A stretch of 64,000 nucleotides of DNA from Stutzerimonas stutzeri (GCA_019056435.1 CP077641.1:1674001-1738000), one strand, 5' to 3'; numbered from the stretch's first letter, positions 21,889 through 31,421 are shown. Program-made: numbers and translations. The notes: generated from the sequence alone by a model not told the origin.

Positions 21889-23178
21889 ATGACGCATTTT
21901 GCGGTGATCGCACCGCCCTTTCACAGTCATCTGCGCGCCCTGGAAGCCATCGCCGCGCAGCTGATCGACCGCGGCCATCGGGTCACTTTCGTGCAGCAGG
22001 CGGATGTGGCAGCGGCGCTGCGTCATCCCGGGCTCGGCTTCGCCCAGGTAGGCGCCGGCTCGCATCCACCAGGCTCGTTGTCGGCGGTGGTCTCCCGGGC
22101 CGCGCGGCCGGGTGGACCCTGGGGCATCCGTCGCGTGATCGCCGACATGGCGGCCGCGACCGAAATGTTCTGCCGTGATGCCCCGCTGCTGCTGCGCTCG
22201 ATCGGTGTCGAGGCGCTGATCGCCGACCAGATGGAGCCGGCCGGTGGTTTGTTGGCCGAGCACCTGGGGCTACCGTTCGTCTCCGTGGCCTGCGCGCTGC
22301 CGGTCAATCGCGAGCCGCTGTTGCCGCTGCCGGTGATGCCCTGGCGGTACCGGGCGACCCCTTGGGGCGAGCAGCTGAACCTCCATAGCAGCAAGGTGTA
22401 CGACCGCGCCATGCAGCCGCACGCCGAGGTCATTGGCCGCTACGCCGCGGCTTTTGAGCTGCCGCCTCGCCAGCGCCTGGATGAATGCCTGTCGCCGCTG
22501 CTGCAGCTGAGCCAGACGACTCCAGGCTTCGATTTTCCGCGCACGGCATTGCCGCCGCACTTCTATGGTGTCGGCCCGCTGCGCTCGACGATGGCCGACG
22601 AGCCGGCGCTGGATGTCCCGATCGCCACCGGCCGGCCCTTCGCGTTCGCCTCGCTGGGCACGCTGCAGGGCGACCGGCTCGGGCTCTTCGAGCGGATCGC
22701 CGAAGCCTGTCGCGAGCTCGAGGTGCAACTGCTGATCGCGCATTGCGGCCGGCTCGGCGCGAAGCAGGAGGCCCGGTTGCGCAAGGCCGGGGCTGATTGG
22801 GTCACCGATTTCGCACCGCAGCGGGCGGTCCTGGCGCGTGCTGATGTGCTGGTGACCCATGCCGGCCTGAACACCGTGCTCGATGCGCTGGAAGCCGGCG
22901 TGCCGAGCCTGGCGCTGCCGATCGCTTTCGACCAGCCAGGCGTCGCGGCGCGGGTGGTGCATGCTGGCGTCGGGCTGAAACTCGATCCGCGCCTGGCCAG
23001 TCGTCGGCGGATCGCGGCGGCGATGCGTCGCCTGCTGCACGACCCCGGTTTTGCCCAGCGCGCACGCAGCCTCGGCGCCGAAGTGCGTGGAGCCGGCGGT
23101 GCCGCACGGGCGGCGACACTGATCGAGCAGTCGCTCGGACGCCTGACCCCGGCGGCCCGGGAGGTCGAGCATGGCTGA
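21889..23178 (+). CDS. crtX: Zeaxanthin glucosyltransferase CrtX
   Basis: GT1-fold enzyme that moves glucose from UDP-glucose to the hydroxyls of zeaxanthin, giving the mono- and diglucoside. 429 residues. N-terminus MTHFAVIAPPFHSHLRALEA, very like Pantoea CrtX; the C-terminal UDP-sugar signature reads VTHAGLNTVLDALEAGVPSL and ALPIAFDQPGVAARVVHAGV. I chose the ATG with AGGAGG 5 bases away; an in-frame GTG two codons upstream overlaps that ribosome site. The 3' end overlaps crtY by 8 bases. Its presence implies that the end product is a polar glycosylated carotenoid. Confidence 0.93.
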   Translation: MTHFAVIAPPFHSHLRALEAIAAQLIDRGHRVTFVQQADVAAALRHPGLGFAQVGAGSHPPGSLSAVVSRAARPGGPWGIRRVIADMAAATEMFCRDAPLLLRSIGVEALIADQMEPAGGLLAEHLGLPFVSVACALPVNREPLLPLPVMPWRYRATPWGEQLNLHSSKVYDRAMQPHAEVIGRYAAAFELPPRQRLDECLSPLLQLSQTTPGFDFPRTALPPHFYGVGPLRSTMADEPALDVPIATGRPFAFASLGTLQGDRLGLFERIAEACRELEVQLLIAHCGRLGAKQEARLRKAGADWVTDFAPQRAVLARADVLVTHAGLNTVLDALEAGVPSLALPIAFDQPGVAARVVHAGVGLKLDPRLASRRRIAAAMRRLLHDPGFAQRARSLGAEVRGAGGAARAATLIEQSLGRLTPAAREVEHG

Positions 23179-24334
23179 TGCGGACCTGATCCTGGTCGGC
23201 GGTGGCCTGGCCAACGGGCTCCTGGCCCTGCGCTTGCGCCAGCAGCGGCCCGATCTGCGCCTGCTGGTGCTGGAGCAGGGCGACACCCTGGGCGGCAATC
23301 ACACCTGGTCGTATCACGAGCACGACCTCACGCCGGCTCAGCATCGTTGGCTGGAACCGATGGTGGGCAAGCGCTGGCCCGGCTATGAAGTGATCTTTCC
23401 CGACCTGCGGCGCCGGCTGGGCAGCGGTTACGCGAGCATCTTCTCGGAGCGCTTTCACCGGTACCTGATGTCCGAGCTGAGCGATGGCGTGCGTTTGCGA
23501 ACCACCGTTGCCAGCGTGGAGCCACAAAGGGTGCGTCTGGCCTCGGGGGACATCCTGCAGGCCGGCGCCGTGATCGACGGGCGCGGCGTGCGGCGCAGCG
23601 CTCAGCTGGCGCTGGGCTTCCAGAAGTTTCTCGGCCAGGAGTTGCGTCTGCAGCAGCCCCATGGCCTGCAGGTGCCGATCATCATGGACGCCAGCGTCGC
23701 CCAGCAAGACGGCTATCGCTTCGTCTACGTGCTGCCGCTCAGCGTCGACAGCCTGCTGATCGAAGACACCTACTACGCCGACGGCGACGCGGTAGCGCCG
23801 GAGACACTGCGCGCCAATATCCAGCGCTACGCCGAGGGCCGCGGCTGGGCGATCCGCGAGGTGCTGCGCGAGGAGCAGGGCGTGCTGCCCATCGTGCTGT
23901 CCGGCGATATCGCGGCGTTCTGGGACGAGGCGCGTGGCGTGCCGCAGAGCGGACTGTCGGCCGCGCTGTTCCACCCCACCACGGGCTATTCGCTGCCCGA
24001 TGCGGTGCGCCTGGCCGATCACCTGGTTGCCCTCGATCGCTGGGATGCAGGCAGCTTGTTCGCCGCGATTCGCGACTATTCCACGCTGCAGTGGCGCCGG
24101 CGCGGCTTCTTCCGCCTGCTCAATCGCATGCTGTTCATGGCCGGCCCGGCGGATCGCCGCTGGGCGGTGATGCAACGTTTCTACCGGCTGCGCGAACCGC
24201 TGATCCAGCGCTTCTACGCGGCCGAGCTGACTGCCTGGGACCGCTTGCGCATCGTCTCGGGCAAACCTCCCGTGCCGGTGGGCGAGGCGCTGCGGGCGCT
24301 GGCCGCCAGCAATCTGCACAAGGACAGACGATGA
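23171..24334 (+). CDS. crtY: Lycopene beta-cyclase CrtY
   Basis: Membrane-associated flavoprotein that closes both ends of lycopene to beta-carotene rings. 387 residues. Dinucleotide-binding N-terminus DLILVGGGLANGLLALRLRQ, LGGNHTWSYHEHDL, VIDGRGVR, the conserved IIMDASVAQQDGYRFVYVLP with the following LLIEDTYYAD, and FHPTTGYSLPDAVRLADHL. The start overlaps the end of crtX by 8 bases and the stop overlaps the crtI start (ATGA), so translation is coupled. Intact frame. Confidence 0.95.
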   Translation: MADADLILVGGGLANGLLALRLRQQRPDLRLLVLEQGDTLGGNHTWSYHEHDLTPAQHRWLEPMVGKRWPGYEVIFPDLRRRLGSGYASIFSERFHRYLMSELSDGVRLRTTVASVEPQRVRLASGDILQAGAVIDGRGVRRSAQLALGFQKFLGQELRLQQPHGLQVPIIMDASVAQQDGYRFVYVLPLSVDSLLIEDTYYADGDAVAPETLRANIQRYAEGRGWAIREVLREEQGVLPIVLSGDIAAFWDEARGVPQSGLSAALFHPTTGYSLPDAVRLADHLVALDRWDAGSLFAAIRDYSTLQWRRRGFFRLLNRMLFMAGPADRRWAVMQRFYRLREPLIQRFYAAELTAWDRLRIVSGKPPVPVGEALRALAASNLHKDRR

Positions 24335-25848
24335 ACCAGGCAACAGGCGGTGTGAGGCGGGCGGTGGTGATCGGTGCCGGTTTCGGCGGGCTGGCGTTGG
24401 CGATCCGCCTGCAGCGCGCCGGCGTCCAGACGACGCTGCTGGAGAAGCGCGACAAGCCGGGCGGCCGCGCCTACGTCTACCACGATCACGGCTTCACCTT
24501 CGACGCCGGGCCGACGGTGATCACCGATCCGCCGGCGTTGGAAGAACTCTTCGCCGGCGCCGGCAAGCGCATGGCCGACTACGTCGAGCTGCTGCCGGTC
24601 AGCCCCTTCTACCGGCTGTGCTGGGAGGATGGCTACAGCTTCGACTACGTCAACGACCAGGCCCAGCTGGACCGGCAGATCCACGCGCTCAACCCTCGTG
24701 ACGTGGCCGGCTATCAGCGCTTTCTCGCCTATTCGCGGGCGGTGTACGAGGAGGGCTACGTCAAGCTCGGCACCGTGCCCTTCCTGTCGTTTCGCAGCAT
24801 GATCGGCGTCGCCCCGCAGCTGGCCAAGCTGCAGGCCTGGCGCAACGTGTACAGCATGGTGGCCAAATTCGTGGAGAACGACCGGCTGCGCCAGGCGCTG
24901 TCCTTTCACTCGCTGCTGGTGGGCGGCAATCCGTTCGAGACCTCGTCCATCTACGCGCTGATCCATGCGCTGGAGCGCCAGGGCGGTGTCTGGTTTCCCC
25001 GCGGCGGCACCGGGGCGCTGGTGCAGGGGATGGTCCGGCTGTTCGAAGATCTGGGCGGCAGGCTGGAGCTGAACGCCGAGGTCGCGCGGATCGAGCTGGA
25101 GGCTGGACGCGCGAAGGCGGTGATCACCGGTGACGGTCGCCGCTTCGACACCGATGCGGTGGCTTCCAACGCGGATGTGGTCAACACCTACAAGCAGCTG
25201 CTCGGGCATGAGGAGCGTGGTCGCGACGAGGCCAAACGGCTCTCCGGCAAGCGTTTCTCGATGTCGCTGTTCGTCATCCATTTCGGCCTCAAGCGGCGTC
25301 ATGAGCACCTGCAGCATCACACGGTGTGCTTCGGCCCGCGTTATCGCGAGCTGATCGACGAGATCTTCAAGCGCGAGACGCTGGCCGACGACTTTTCCCT
25401 CTACCTGCACGCGCCCTGCGTCACCGATCCCTCGCTGGCGCCGGAAGGCTGCGCCAGCCACTACGTGCTGGCGCCGGTGCCGCACCTGGGCACGGCGGAT
25501 ATCGACTGGGCGGAGGAGGGGCCGAAGTACCGCGACCGCATCTTCGAGTACCTGGAGCGGCACTACATGCCGGGGCTGCGTGGCGATCTGGTGACCCACC
25601 GGATCTTCACGCCGCAGGATTTCCGCGACGAGCTCAACGCCCATCTGGGCTCGGCGTTTTCGCTGGAGCCGATCCTCACCCAGAGCGCCTGGTTCCGACC
25701 GCACAACCGCGACGACGTGATTCCCAACCTCTATATCGTCGGCGCCGGCACCCACCCGGGTGCCGGCGTGCCGGGGGTCGTGGGTTCGGCCAAGGCCACC
25801 GCCGGGCTGATGCTGGAGGACTTCTTGTTGAAGGAGCAGACAAGATGA
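24331..25848 (+). CDS. crtI: Phytoene desaturase CrtI
   Basis: FAD-dependent desaturase/isomerase that converts phytoene to lycopene in four steps. 505 residues from the ATG that overlaps the crtY stop (ATGA); an upstream extension of the frame lies wholly inside crtY and is not used. N-terminal VVIGAGFGGLALAIRLQRAG and GGRAYVYHDHGFTFDAGPTV; middle FPRGGTGALVQGMVRLFEDL; C-terminal bacterial desaturase signature GAGTHPGAGVPGVVGSAKAT. The stop overlaps crtB (ATGA). Confidence 0.96.
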   Translation: MNQATGGVRRAVVIGAGFGGLALAIRLQRAGVQTTLLEKRDKPGGRAYVYHDHGFTFDAGPTVITDPPALEELFAGAGKRMADYVELLPVSPFYRLCWEDGYSFDYVNDQAQLDRQIHALNPRDVAGYQRFLAYSRAVYEEGYVKLGTVPFLSFRSMIGVAPQLAKLQAWRNVYSMVAKFVENDRLRQALSFHSLLVGGNPFETSSIYALIHALERQGGVWFPRGGTGALVQGMVRLFEDLGGRLELNAEVARIELEAGRAKAVITGDGRRFDTDAVASNADVVNTYKQLLGHEERGRDEAKRLSGKRFSMSLFVIHFGLKRRHEHLQHHTVCFGPRYRELIDEIFKRETLADDFSLYLHAPCVTDPSLAPEGCASHYVLAPVPHLGTADIDWAEEGPKYRDRIFEYLERHYMPGLRGDLVTHRIFTPQDFRDELNAHLGSAFSLEPILTQSAWFRPHNRDDVIPNLYIVGAGTHPGAGVPGVVGSAKATAGLMLEDFLLKEQTR

Positions 25849-26771
25849 GTGACGAGGTCATTGATCACTCCACTCAGGCGATCAACGTCGGCTCCAAGAG
25901 CTTCGCCGCGGCGGCTAAGCTGTTCGACGAGCGCACCCGCCAGAGCGCGGTGATGCTCTACGCCTGGTGCCGTCATTGCGACGACGTGATTGACGGGCAG
26001 ACCCTGGGGCATGGCCAGGTCGAGGGCGATCGCTCCACCGGCGAAGCGCGGTTGGCCGAGCTGGTCGATCTCACCGAGCGCGCCTACGCTGGCGAGCCGA
26101 TGGCCGATCCGGCGTTCGCCGCCTTCCAGCAGGTGATCCAGCGGCACCGGATTCCCAAGGCCCATCCGCTGGAGCATCTGGCGGGTTTTCGCATGGATGT
26201 GCAGGGCTACCGCTACCAGACCCTCGACGACACCTTGCTGTATTGCTACCGAGTTGCCGGCGTGGTGGGCCTGATGATGGCGCGGGTGATGGGCGCCGAG
26301 GCGGAGCCGACGCTGGATCGCGCCTGTGATCTGGGCTTGGCCTTTCAGCTGACCAACATTGCCCGCGATATCGTCGAGGATGCGCAGATCGGCCGCGTCT
26401 ACCTGCCGGCCGAGTGGCTGGCTGAGGTGGGTATTCCAGAGGACGAGGTCGCGCTGCCTCAGCACCGTGCCGCGTTGGCGACGCTGGCGGCGCGGCTGGT
26501 GGATCTGGCCGAGCCCTACTATCAGTCGGCGTCTCAGGGCCTGCGCGACCTGCCGCTACGCTCGGCCTGGTCGATAGCCACGGCTCATGGCGTCTACCGG
26601 CAGATCGGCGTCGAGGTGAAAGCGCGCGGCGCGGCGGCCTGGGATGCGCGGGTGTCGACCAGCAAAGGGCAGAAGCTGCAGTTCCTGCTGGGGGGTGGCG
26701 TGCTGGCGCTGGCCTCGCGGCGGATGCAGGTCAGGCCGCGTCCTGACGATCTCTGGAGGCGTCCTCGCTAG
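25845..26771 (+). CDS. crtB: Phytoene synthase CrtB
   Basis: Condenses two GGPP to phytoene, in the cytoplasm or at the membrane face. 308 residues from the ATG overlapping the crtI stop. Two aspartate motifs: CRHCDDVID (residues 42-50) and NIARDIVEDAQIGRVYLPAE, which also contains the squalene/phytoene synthase signature; SAVMLYAWCR and GLAFQLTNIAR flank them. Ends convergently with crtZ, the two coding regions overlapping by 41 bases at their 3' ends. The overlapping C-terminus (RRMQVRPRPDDLWRRPR) is as in Pantoea-type CrtB. Confidence 0.96.
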   Translation: MSDEVIDHSTQAINVGSKSFAAAAKLFDERTRQSAVMLYAWCRHCDDVIDGQTLGHGQVEGDRSTGEARLAELVDLTERAYAGEPMADPAFAAFQQVIQRHRIPKAHPLEHLAGFRMDVQGYRYQTLDDTLLYCYRVAGVVGLMMARVMGAEAEPTLDRACDLGLAFQLTNIARDIVEDAQIGRVYLPAEWLAEVGIPEDEVALPQHRAALATLAARLVDLAEPYYQSASQGLRDLPLRSAWSIATAHGVYRQIGVEVKARGAAAWDARVSTSKGQKLQFLLGGGVLALASRRMQVRPRPDDLWRRPR

Positions 26772-27258
26772 CGCTCGCCTTGCGCAGCGGCCCGTCGTGT
26801 AGCTCGCGCAACTGGCGCTTGAGCACCGGCAGCGGCGGCGCGTAGAGAAAGCCGAAGGACACGCAGCGCTCCTTGCCTTCGACCGCGTGGTGCAGACGGT
26901 GCGCCTGATACAGCCGCTTGAGGTAGCCGTTGCGCGGCACGTAGCGCAGCGGCCAGCGGTGATGGACCAGCCCGTCATGGGCGACGAAATAGAGAAAGCC
27001 GTAGGCCGTCATCCCGGCGCCGATCCATTCCAGCGGGTGATAACCGGCCGTGCCGAGGGCGATCAGCCCGATCGCCACGCCAGCGAACACCACCGCATAG
27101 AGGTCGTTCTTCTCGAACCAGCCGCTGCGCGGCTCGTGGTGCGACTTGTGCCAACCCCAGCCCCAGCCGTGCATCACGTACTTGTGTGCCCACCAGGCGA
27201 AGACTTCCATGCCGGCCAGGGTGGCGAGAAAAACGAGTGCGTTGGTCAACAGGCTCAT
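26731..27258 (-). CDS. crtZ: Beta-carotene 3-hydroxylase CrtZ
   Basis: Non-haem di-iron membrane hydroxylase turning beta-carotene into zeaxanthin. 175 residues with four hydrophobic stretches and the histidine clusters of the family: HKYVMHGWGWGWHKSHHEPR, then FVAHDGLVHHRWPLRYVPR, and YQAHRLHHAVEGKERCVSFG. ATG with AAGGA upstream. Opposite strand to crtB as in Pantoea/Erwinia clusters, with convergent overlap. No crtW ketolase is present, so zeaxanthin and its glucosides are the expected products. Confidence 0.95.
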   Translation of the reverse strand: MSLLTNALVFLATLAGMEVFAWWAHKYVMHGWGWGWHKSHHEPRSGWFEKNDLYAVVFAGVAIGLIALGTAGYHPLEWIGAGMTAYGFLYFVAHDGLVHHRWPLRYVPRNGYLKRLYQAHRLHHAVEGKERCVSFGFLYAPPLPVLKRQLRELHDGPLRKASASEDASRDRQDAA

Positions 27259-27342
27259 ACCGGTCCTTCCATCTGCAGGTGAGCACAGTCTACGCCGTGC
27301 GGCGCGCCAGTCGAGTCCGGCGCCGACGCCTGGCGGGCATCT

Positions 27343-28385
27343 TCAGAGTCGCCACCCCGCAGCCAGTTCAGCGGTCAGGCGCGCTGCGCCGATGGCCCGA
27401 CAGCCGCTGGCGTTCTGCCCGGCCCAAAGGGGCGAGAAATCGCTCACGCCGGCGGGCTCGGCCTGGCCGCGCAGGCGTGCAATGGCATTACCGGCCAGCG
27501 GGAAGGCAGGCACCGCGGCCGGGCGGGGACCGAGTTCGCGGATCAGGCGATTGACGATGCCGCGCGCCGGACGACCGGAAAACAGTGTGGTCAGCACCGT
27601 CTGCTCGACGCCAGGGCTTTGCAGTGCCTGGCGGTGCAGGGGCTGGCGCGGCTCTCGTCGCACAGCAGGTAAGCCGTGCCGATCTGCACGCCGGCCGCGC
27701 CCAGCGCTTGCGCGGCCGCGACGCCCTGCGCATCGGCGATCCCGCCGGCCGCGATCACGGGCAGGTCCAGCGCGGCGACCAACTGGGGCAGCAGCGCGAA
27801 GGTGCCGACCTGGCCGTCGAGGTCATCGCTCAGGAACAGTCCGCGGTGGCCGCCGGCCTCCAGCCCCTGCGCAATCACCGCATCGACGCCTTTCGCCTGC
27901 AGCCAGCGGCCTTCTTCGAGCGTGGTGGCGCTGGACAGCACCTTGGCTCCGGTCGCCCTGACGCGCTGAAGCAATGCCTCGTCGGGTAGCCCGAAGTGAA
28001 AGCTCACCACCGCCGGCCGGTGCCGCTCCACCACCTCGGCCATCGCCGCGTCGAAGGGGCGCCGCGTGGCACCATCCGGGATGCTCGTCGGCTCGATGCC
28101 ATGCGCTGCCAGATAGGGCGCCAGCAGGTCGAGCCAAGCCTGGTTGCGCGCCGGGTCGGCGGGAGGCGTGCGATGGCAGAAGAAGTTGACGTTGTAGGGC
28201 TTGCGGGTGAGGGCGCCCATGGCGGTCAGTTCGGCGTCGAGCAGGTTCGCATCGAGCATGCCCGCGGGAATCGAGCCCAGTCCGCCGGCATTGGAGACGG
28301 CCGCCGCGAGCTCATGGTTCTGCGAACCGGCCATGGGCGCCTGGATGAGGGGCAGGCTGATCTGGAAAAGGTCGCGGATGTCCAT
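27343..28385 (-). CDS. NAD(P)H-dependent flavin oxidoreductase / nitronate monooxygenase family (apparent frameshift)
   Basis: FMN TIM-barrel enzyme of the 2-nitropropane dioxygenase family, about 347 residues with one C restored in the run at 27639-27642. Seen: LFQISLPLIQAPMAGSQNHE at the N-terminus, AGGLGSIPAGML, NVNFFCHRTPPAD, VVSFHFGLP (with the catalytic His position), GVDAVIAQGLEAGGHRGLFL, PVIAAGGIADAQGVAAAQAL and GAAGVQIGTAYLLCDES, where the frame breaks. It resumes LHRQALQSPGVEQTVLTTLF, SGRPARGIVNRLIREL. True nitronate oxidation versus other flavin chemistry cannot be decided. ATG 28385 fits the family start. It follows crtZ on the same strand by 84 bases but is unrelated to pigment synthesis. 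Confidence 0.82.
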
Positions 28386-28520
28386 CGAGGTTCCTCGGGC
28401 TGCTTGGGCGGGCCCCACACTGTAGCAGCCGCCGGTCGAGGTTCGGCATCGGGGCGTGCCGCGCGCCCCTGCGAATCGGGGCGCCGCACGGTTAGACTGT
28501 GCGCTCTTCAGGAGTGCCCG

Positions 28521-29360
28521 ATGAACTACCGCCACGCTTTTCATGCCGGCAATCATGCCGATGTCTTCAAACACCTCGTCTTGTCCCGCCTGTTCGCCCT
28601 GTTGTCACGCAAGGAGGCGCCGCTCGCCTACCTCGACAGCCATGCCGGCGTCGGCCTGTATGACCTGGCCGGCGACCAGGCCAGCCGCACCGGCGAATGG
28701 CTGCAAGGCATCGCGCGCCTGTGGCAGGCCGATGACGTGCCGGCTTCGGTGGCGGGCTACCTCGAGACGGTCCGCGCGCTCAACCGCGATGGCGAACTGC
28801 GCTACTACCCTGGGTCGCCGGAGTTGGCACGACGCCTGACCCGCTCGCAGGACCGGCTGCACCTCAACGAAAAACACCCCGAAGACGGCCGTCTGCTGAA
28901 GGACAACATGGCCGGTGACCGTCGCGTCGCCGTGCACCTGGGCGAGGGCTGGCACGTCCCGCGCGCGCTGCTGCCGACCGCAGAGAAGCGCGTGGTGCTC
29001 CTGATCGATCCGCCCTTCGAAAAAGCCGACGAGCTGAGCCGCTGCGTGCAGGCCATGAACGAGGCGCTCGGGCGCATGCGCCAGACCATTGGCGTGATCT
29101 GGTACCCGATCAAGGACGAGCGCCAGCTCAAGCGCTTCTATCAGGACCTGTCTCGCAGCGACGCGCCCAAGCTGCTGCGCGCCGAGCTGTATGTCCATCC
29201 CACCGACGAGGCCTTGCGACTGAATGGGTCCGGCCTGGCGATCAGCAATCCGCCATGGGGGCTGGAGGAGGAACTGCGCGAGCTGCTGCCGTGGCTATCC
29301 AGGCTGCTCGGGCAGAGCGAGGGCGGTTGGCGGTTGGACTGGTTGGTGGAGGAGAAGTAG
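28521..29360 (+). CDS. rlmJ: 23S rRNA (adenine2030-N6)-methyltransferase RlmJ
   Basis: Methylates A2030 of 23S rRNA with S-adenosylmethionine. 279 residues, the family length. N-terminus MNYRHAFHAGNHADVFKHLV is diagnostic; motif I YLDSHAGVGLYDL; the catalytic N6-MTase motif IV is IDPPFEKADE; the C-terminus has GSGLAISNPPWGLEEELREL. ATG with CAGGAG upstream. Divergent from the flavin oxidoreductase gene and convergent with srkA; the 205 bases to srkA hold nothing I recognise. Confidence 0.95.
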   Translation: MNYRHAFHAGNHADVFKHLVLSRLFALLSRKEAPLAYLDSHAGVGLYDLAGDQASRTGEWLQGIARLWQADDVPASVAGYLETVRALNRDGELRYYPGSPELARRLTRSQDRLHLNEKHPEDGRLLKDNMAGDRRVAVHLGEGWHVPRALLPTAEKRVVLLIDPPFEKADELSRCVQAMNEALGRMRQTIGVIWYPIKDERQLKRFYQDLSRSDAPKLLRAELYVHPTDEALRLNGSGLAISNPPWGLEEELRELLPWLSRLLGQSEGGWRLDWLVEEK

Positions 29361-29565
29361 CGGCAAACGGGTGCCATCGGGGTCGCGCTAGGCGATGCCG
29401 GAAGCCGGGTCGGGACCGCAGTGGCCAGTGATCGCCGGCTAGCTGGCCCCTACGGGTGGGTGAAGCAGCTTCGTGGGGTGGATTTCAGGCTGATATCACT
29501 GACGCCACCTGGTGAACCGGTGATACGAGATCCGCGCTGCATCGGGTTCGCGCCCAGCGTCCTGC

Positions 29566-30540
29566 TCAAAACAACTTCAGCGGTTCTTCCTGCAGTGCCG
29601 CCATCTGCTCGCGCAGGATCAGCACCTGGTCACCCCAGTAGCGTTCGCTGCCAAACCAGGGAAAGCTCATCGGGAACGCTGGATCATCCCAACGGCGCGC
29701 CAGCCAGGCGCTGTAGTGCATCAGCCGCAGGGCACGCAGCGCTTCGATCAGCGGCAGTTCGCGTGGGGTGAACTCGTGGAATTCGCTATAGCCTTCCACC
29801 AGCTCGGACAGTTGCCCGAGCCGCTCCTGACGGTCACCGGCGAGCATCATCCAGATGTCCTGCACTGAGGGGCCCATGCGGCAGTCATCCAGATCGACGA
29901 GGTAAAACGCGTCGTCACGGGCCAGGATGTTGCCGGGGTGGCAGTCCCCGTGCAGGCGTATCGGCTGGAAGTCGGTGCGGTCGAACAGATCGTCGACAAG
30001 GTTCAGCAGGTCGCGCGCCACTGATTCGTAAGCGGGCAACAGGCTCTTCGGCACGAAGCCGCCGTCGAGCAGGGTCGCCAAGGAGGCGTGGCCGAAGCGC
30101 TGGGTATCGAGTGTTTCGCGATGCTCGAACGGGCGACTGGCACTGACGGCGTGCATGCGACCCAGCAACTGGCCGAGGCGGTAGACCTGATCGAGATTGC
30201 CCGGCTCGGGCGCGCGGCCACCGCGCCGCGGAAAGAGCGCGAAGCGGAAACCGGCATGTTCGAACAGGGTCCTGCCGTTCTGCTCGATCGGCGCCACAAC
30301 CGGGATCTCGCGATCGGCCAGTTCGCGGGCGAACTGATGCTCCTCGAGGATGGACGCATCGCTCCAGCGACCGGGGCGATAGAACTTCGCCACGATTGGC
30401 GTCTCGCCCTCGAGGCCGACCTGATAGACGCGATTTTCGTAGCTGTTGAGCGCCAGCACACGGGCGTCGCTGAGGAATCCGGCGCTTTCCACCGCATCGA
30501 GCACAAGGTCAGGGGTGAGTGTGTCGAAGGGATGGCTCAT
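29566..30540 (-). CDS. srkA: Stress response kinase A (YihE/RdoA)
   Basis: Cytoplasmic Ser/Thr kinase of the aminoglycoside-phosphotransferase fold, Cpx- and stress-linked in enterics. 324 residues. N-lobe lysine in ETPIVAKFYRPGRWSDASIL with EEHQF as the pairing Glu; catalytic loop IRLHGDCHPGNILARDD; metal-binding Asp in FYLVDLDDCRMGPSVQDIWM. The ATG at MSHPFDTLTPDLVLDAVESA matches the family start, so the 43 upstream in-frame codons are left out. No frame defect. Confidence 0.93.
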   Translation of the reverse strand: MSHPFDTLTPDLVLDAVESAGFLSDARVLALNSYENRVYQVGLEGETPIVAKFYRPGRWSDASILEEHQFARELADREIPVVAPIEQNGRTLFEHAGFRFALFPRRGGRAPEPGNLDQVYRLGQLLGRMHAVSASRPFEHRETLDTQRFGHASLATLLDGGFVPKSLLPAYESVARDLLNLVDDLFDRTDFQPIRLHGDCHPGNILARDDAFYLVDLDDCRMGPSVQDIWMMLAGDRQERLGQLSELVEGYSEFHEFTPRELPLIEALRALRLMHYSAWLARRWDDPAFPMSFPWFGSERYWGDQVLILREQMAALQEEPLKLF

Positions 30541-30692
30541 GGTTGGCTCCGTGGACGGGCGGCCAGTGTATTGCACTGGTGCGTTTACACAACTCGCATT
30601 CCGGTCGGGTGCGAACGACGGTACCGGGCAAGCAAAGGCGCCTTGGCGAACGGCGTCAAATTCACCCACCCGCCATGCCTGGCCGCGGAATC

Positions 30693-31400
30693 TCAGTCAC
30701 CCGGCTTGGGTGTCCGTGCCAGGCAGTACACATCGACGCGCGCAGCCCCGGCGCGTTTGAGTAGCCGGGCCAGTGCTTCGGCCGTGGCACCGGTGGTGAG
30801 CACATCGTCGATGATCGCGACGTGTCGATCTGCGAGGTCGTCCCCGCCTGCCAGGGCGAAGGCCTGCCGCAGGTTGCGCCGGCGACTGGCCGCGTCGAGC
30901 CCCTGCTGTGACGGAGTGTCCTGTATGCGTTGAAGCCGCTTGCCATGGACCGGGATTCGGAGTGCCCGGCTGAGCCAGTCGGCCAGCATCTGCGCCTGGT
31001 TGAAACCGCGCTGGCGTAGTCGCCGGCGGGCCAGGGGTACCGGCAGCAGGATGTCCGGTCGTGGCAGGCCTTCATCGAACCCGTGCTGCAGATGGCGCGC
31101 CAGTTGTTCGGCCAGCAGCCGTCCGAGCGGCCAGCGTGACTGATGCTTGAAGCGGCTGATGAGGGTGTCGACGGGGAAGGCGAAGCGCCAGGGGACGGCC
31201 ACGTGGTCGAAGCTCGGCGGACGCTTCTGGCAGTTGCCACAGACCACGCCAGAGGCGGGTAACGGCAGTGCGCAGACCGAGCAGCGGCCGCCGAGCCAGG
31301 GCAGCTCGGCTTCGCAAGCAGCGCACAGGGATTGGTCGGCTTCGCAGCGTTCGTCGCAAAGCAGACAAATTTGGTTAATTTTTATCCACTTGTAAACCAT
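30693..31400 (-). CDS. comF: ComF/GntX family phosphoribosyltransferase-like protein
   Basis: About 235 residues. The N-terminus has paired zinc-ribbon cysteines ([20 protein letters not shown]) and a type I PRTase fold follows, with the PRPP loop [19 protein letters not shown] near the C-terminus and [20 protein letters not shown]. In naturally competent bacteria ComF works in DNA uptake; in others (GntX) its role is unclear. Natural transformation is known in P. stutzeri, so a competence role is plausible but inferred. Divergent from bioB; its ATG overlaps the left half of the BirA operator, so biotin repressor may also affect this gene. Confidence 0.88.
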   Translation of the reverse strand: MVYKWIKINQICLLCDERCEADQSLCAACEAELPWLGGRCSVCALPLPASGVVCGNCQKRPPSFDHVAVPWRFAFPVDTLISRFKHQSRWPLGRLLAEQLARHLQHGFDEGLPRPDILLPVPLARRRLRQRGFNQAQMLADWLSRALRIPVHGKRLQRIQDTPSQQGLDAASRRRNLRQAFALAGGDDLADRHVAIIDDVLTTGATAEALARLLKRAGAARVDVYCLARTPKPGD

Positions 31401-31421
31401 GATTCCTTTCCTGGTTGACAG
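31390..31421. promoter_or_regulatory. BirA (biotin repressor) operator between comF and bioB
   Basis: TTGTAAACC (31390-31398), 14 bases, then GGTTGACAG (31413-31421). The bacterial BirA box is TTGTAAACC-N14-16-GGTTTACAA: the left half is perfect and the right half matches 7 of 9. The right half also contains a TTGACA that could be the bioB -35. It lies 74 bases before the bioB ATG. BirA with biotinyl-AMP would repress the bio operon when biotin is sufficient. Confidence 0.8.

Noticed and set aside
22802..25755. Long minus-strand open frames opposite crtX, crtY and crtI
   Set aside because: They mirror the codon bias of the intact crt genes and show no recognisable protein.
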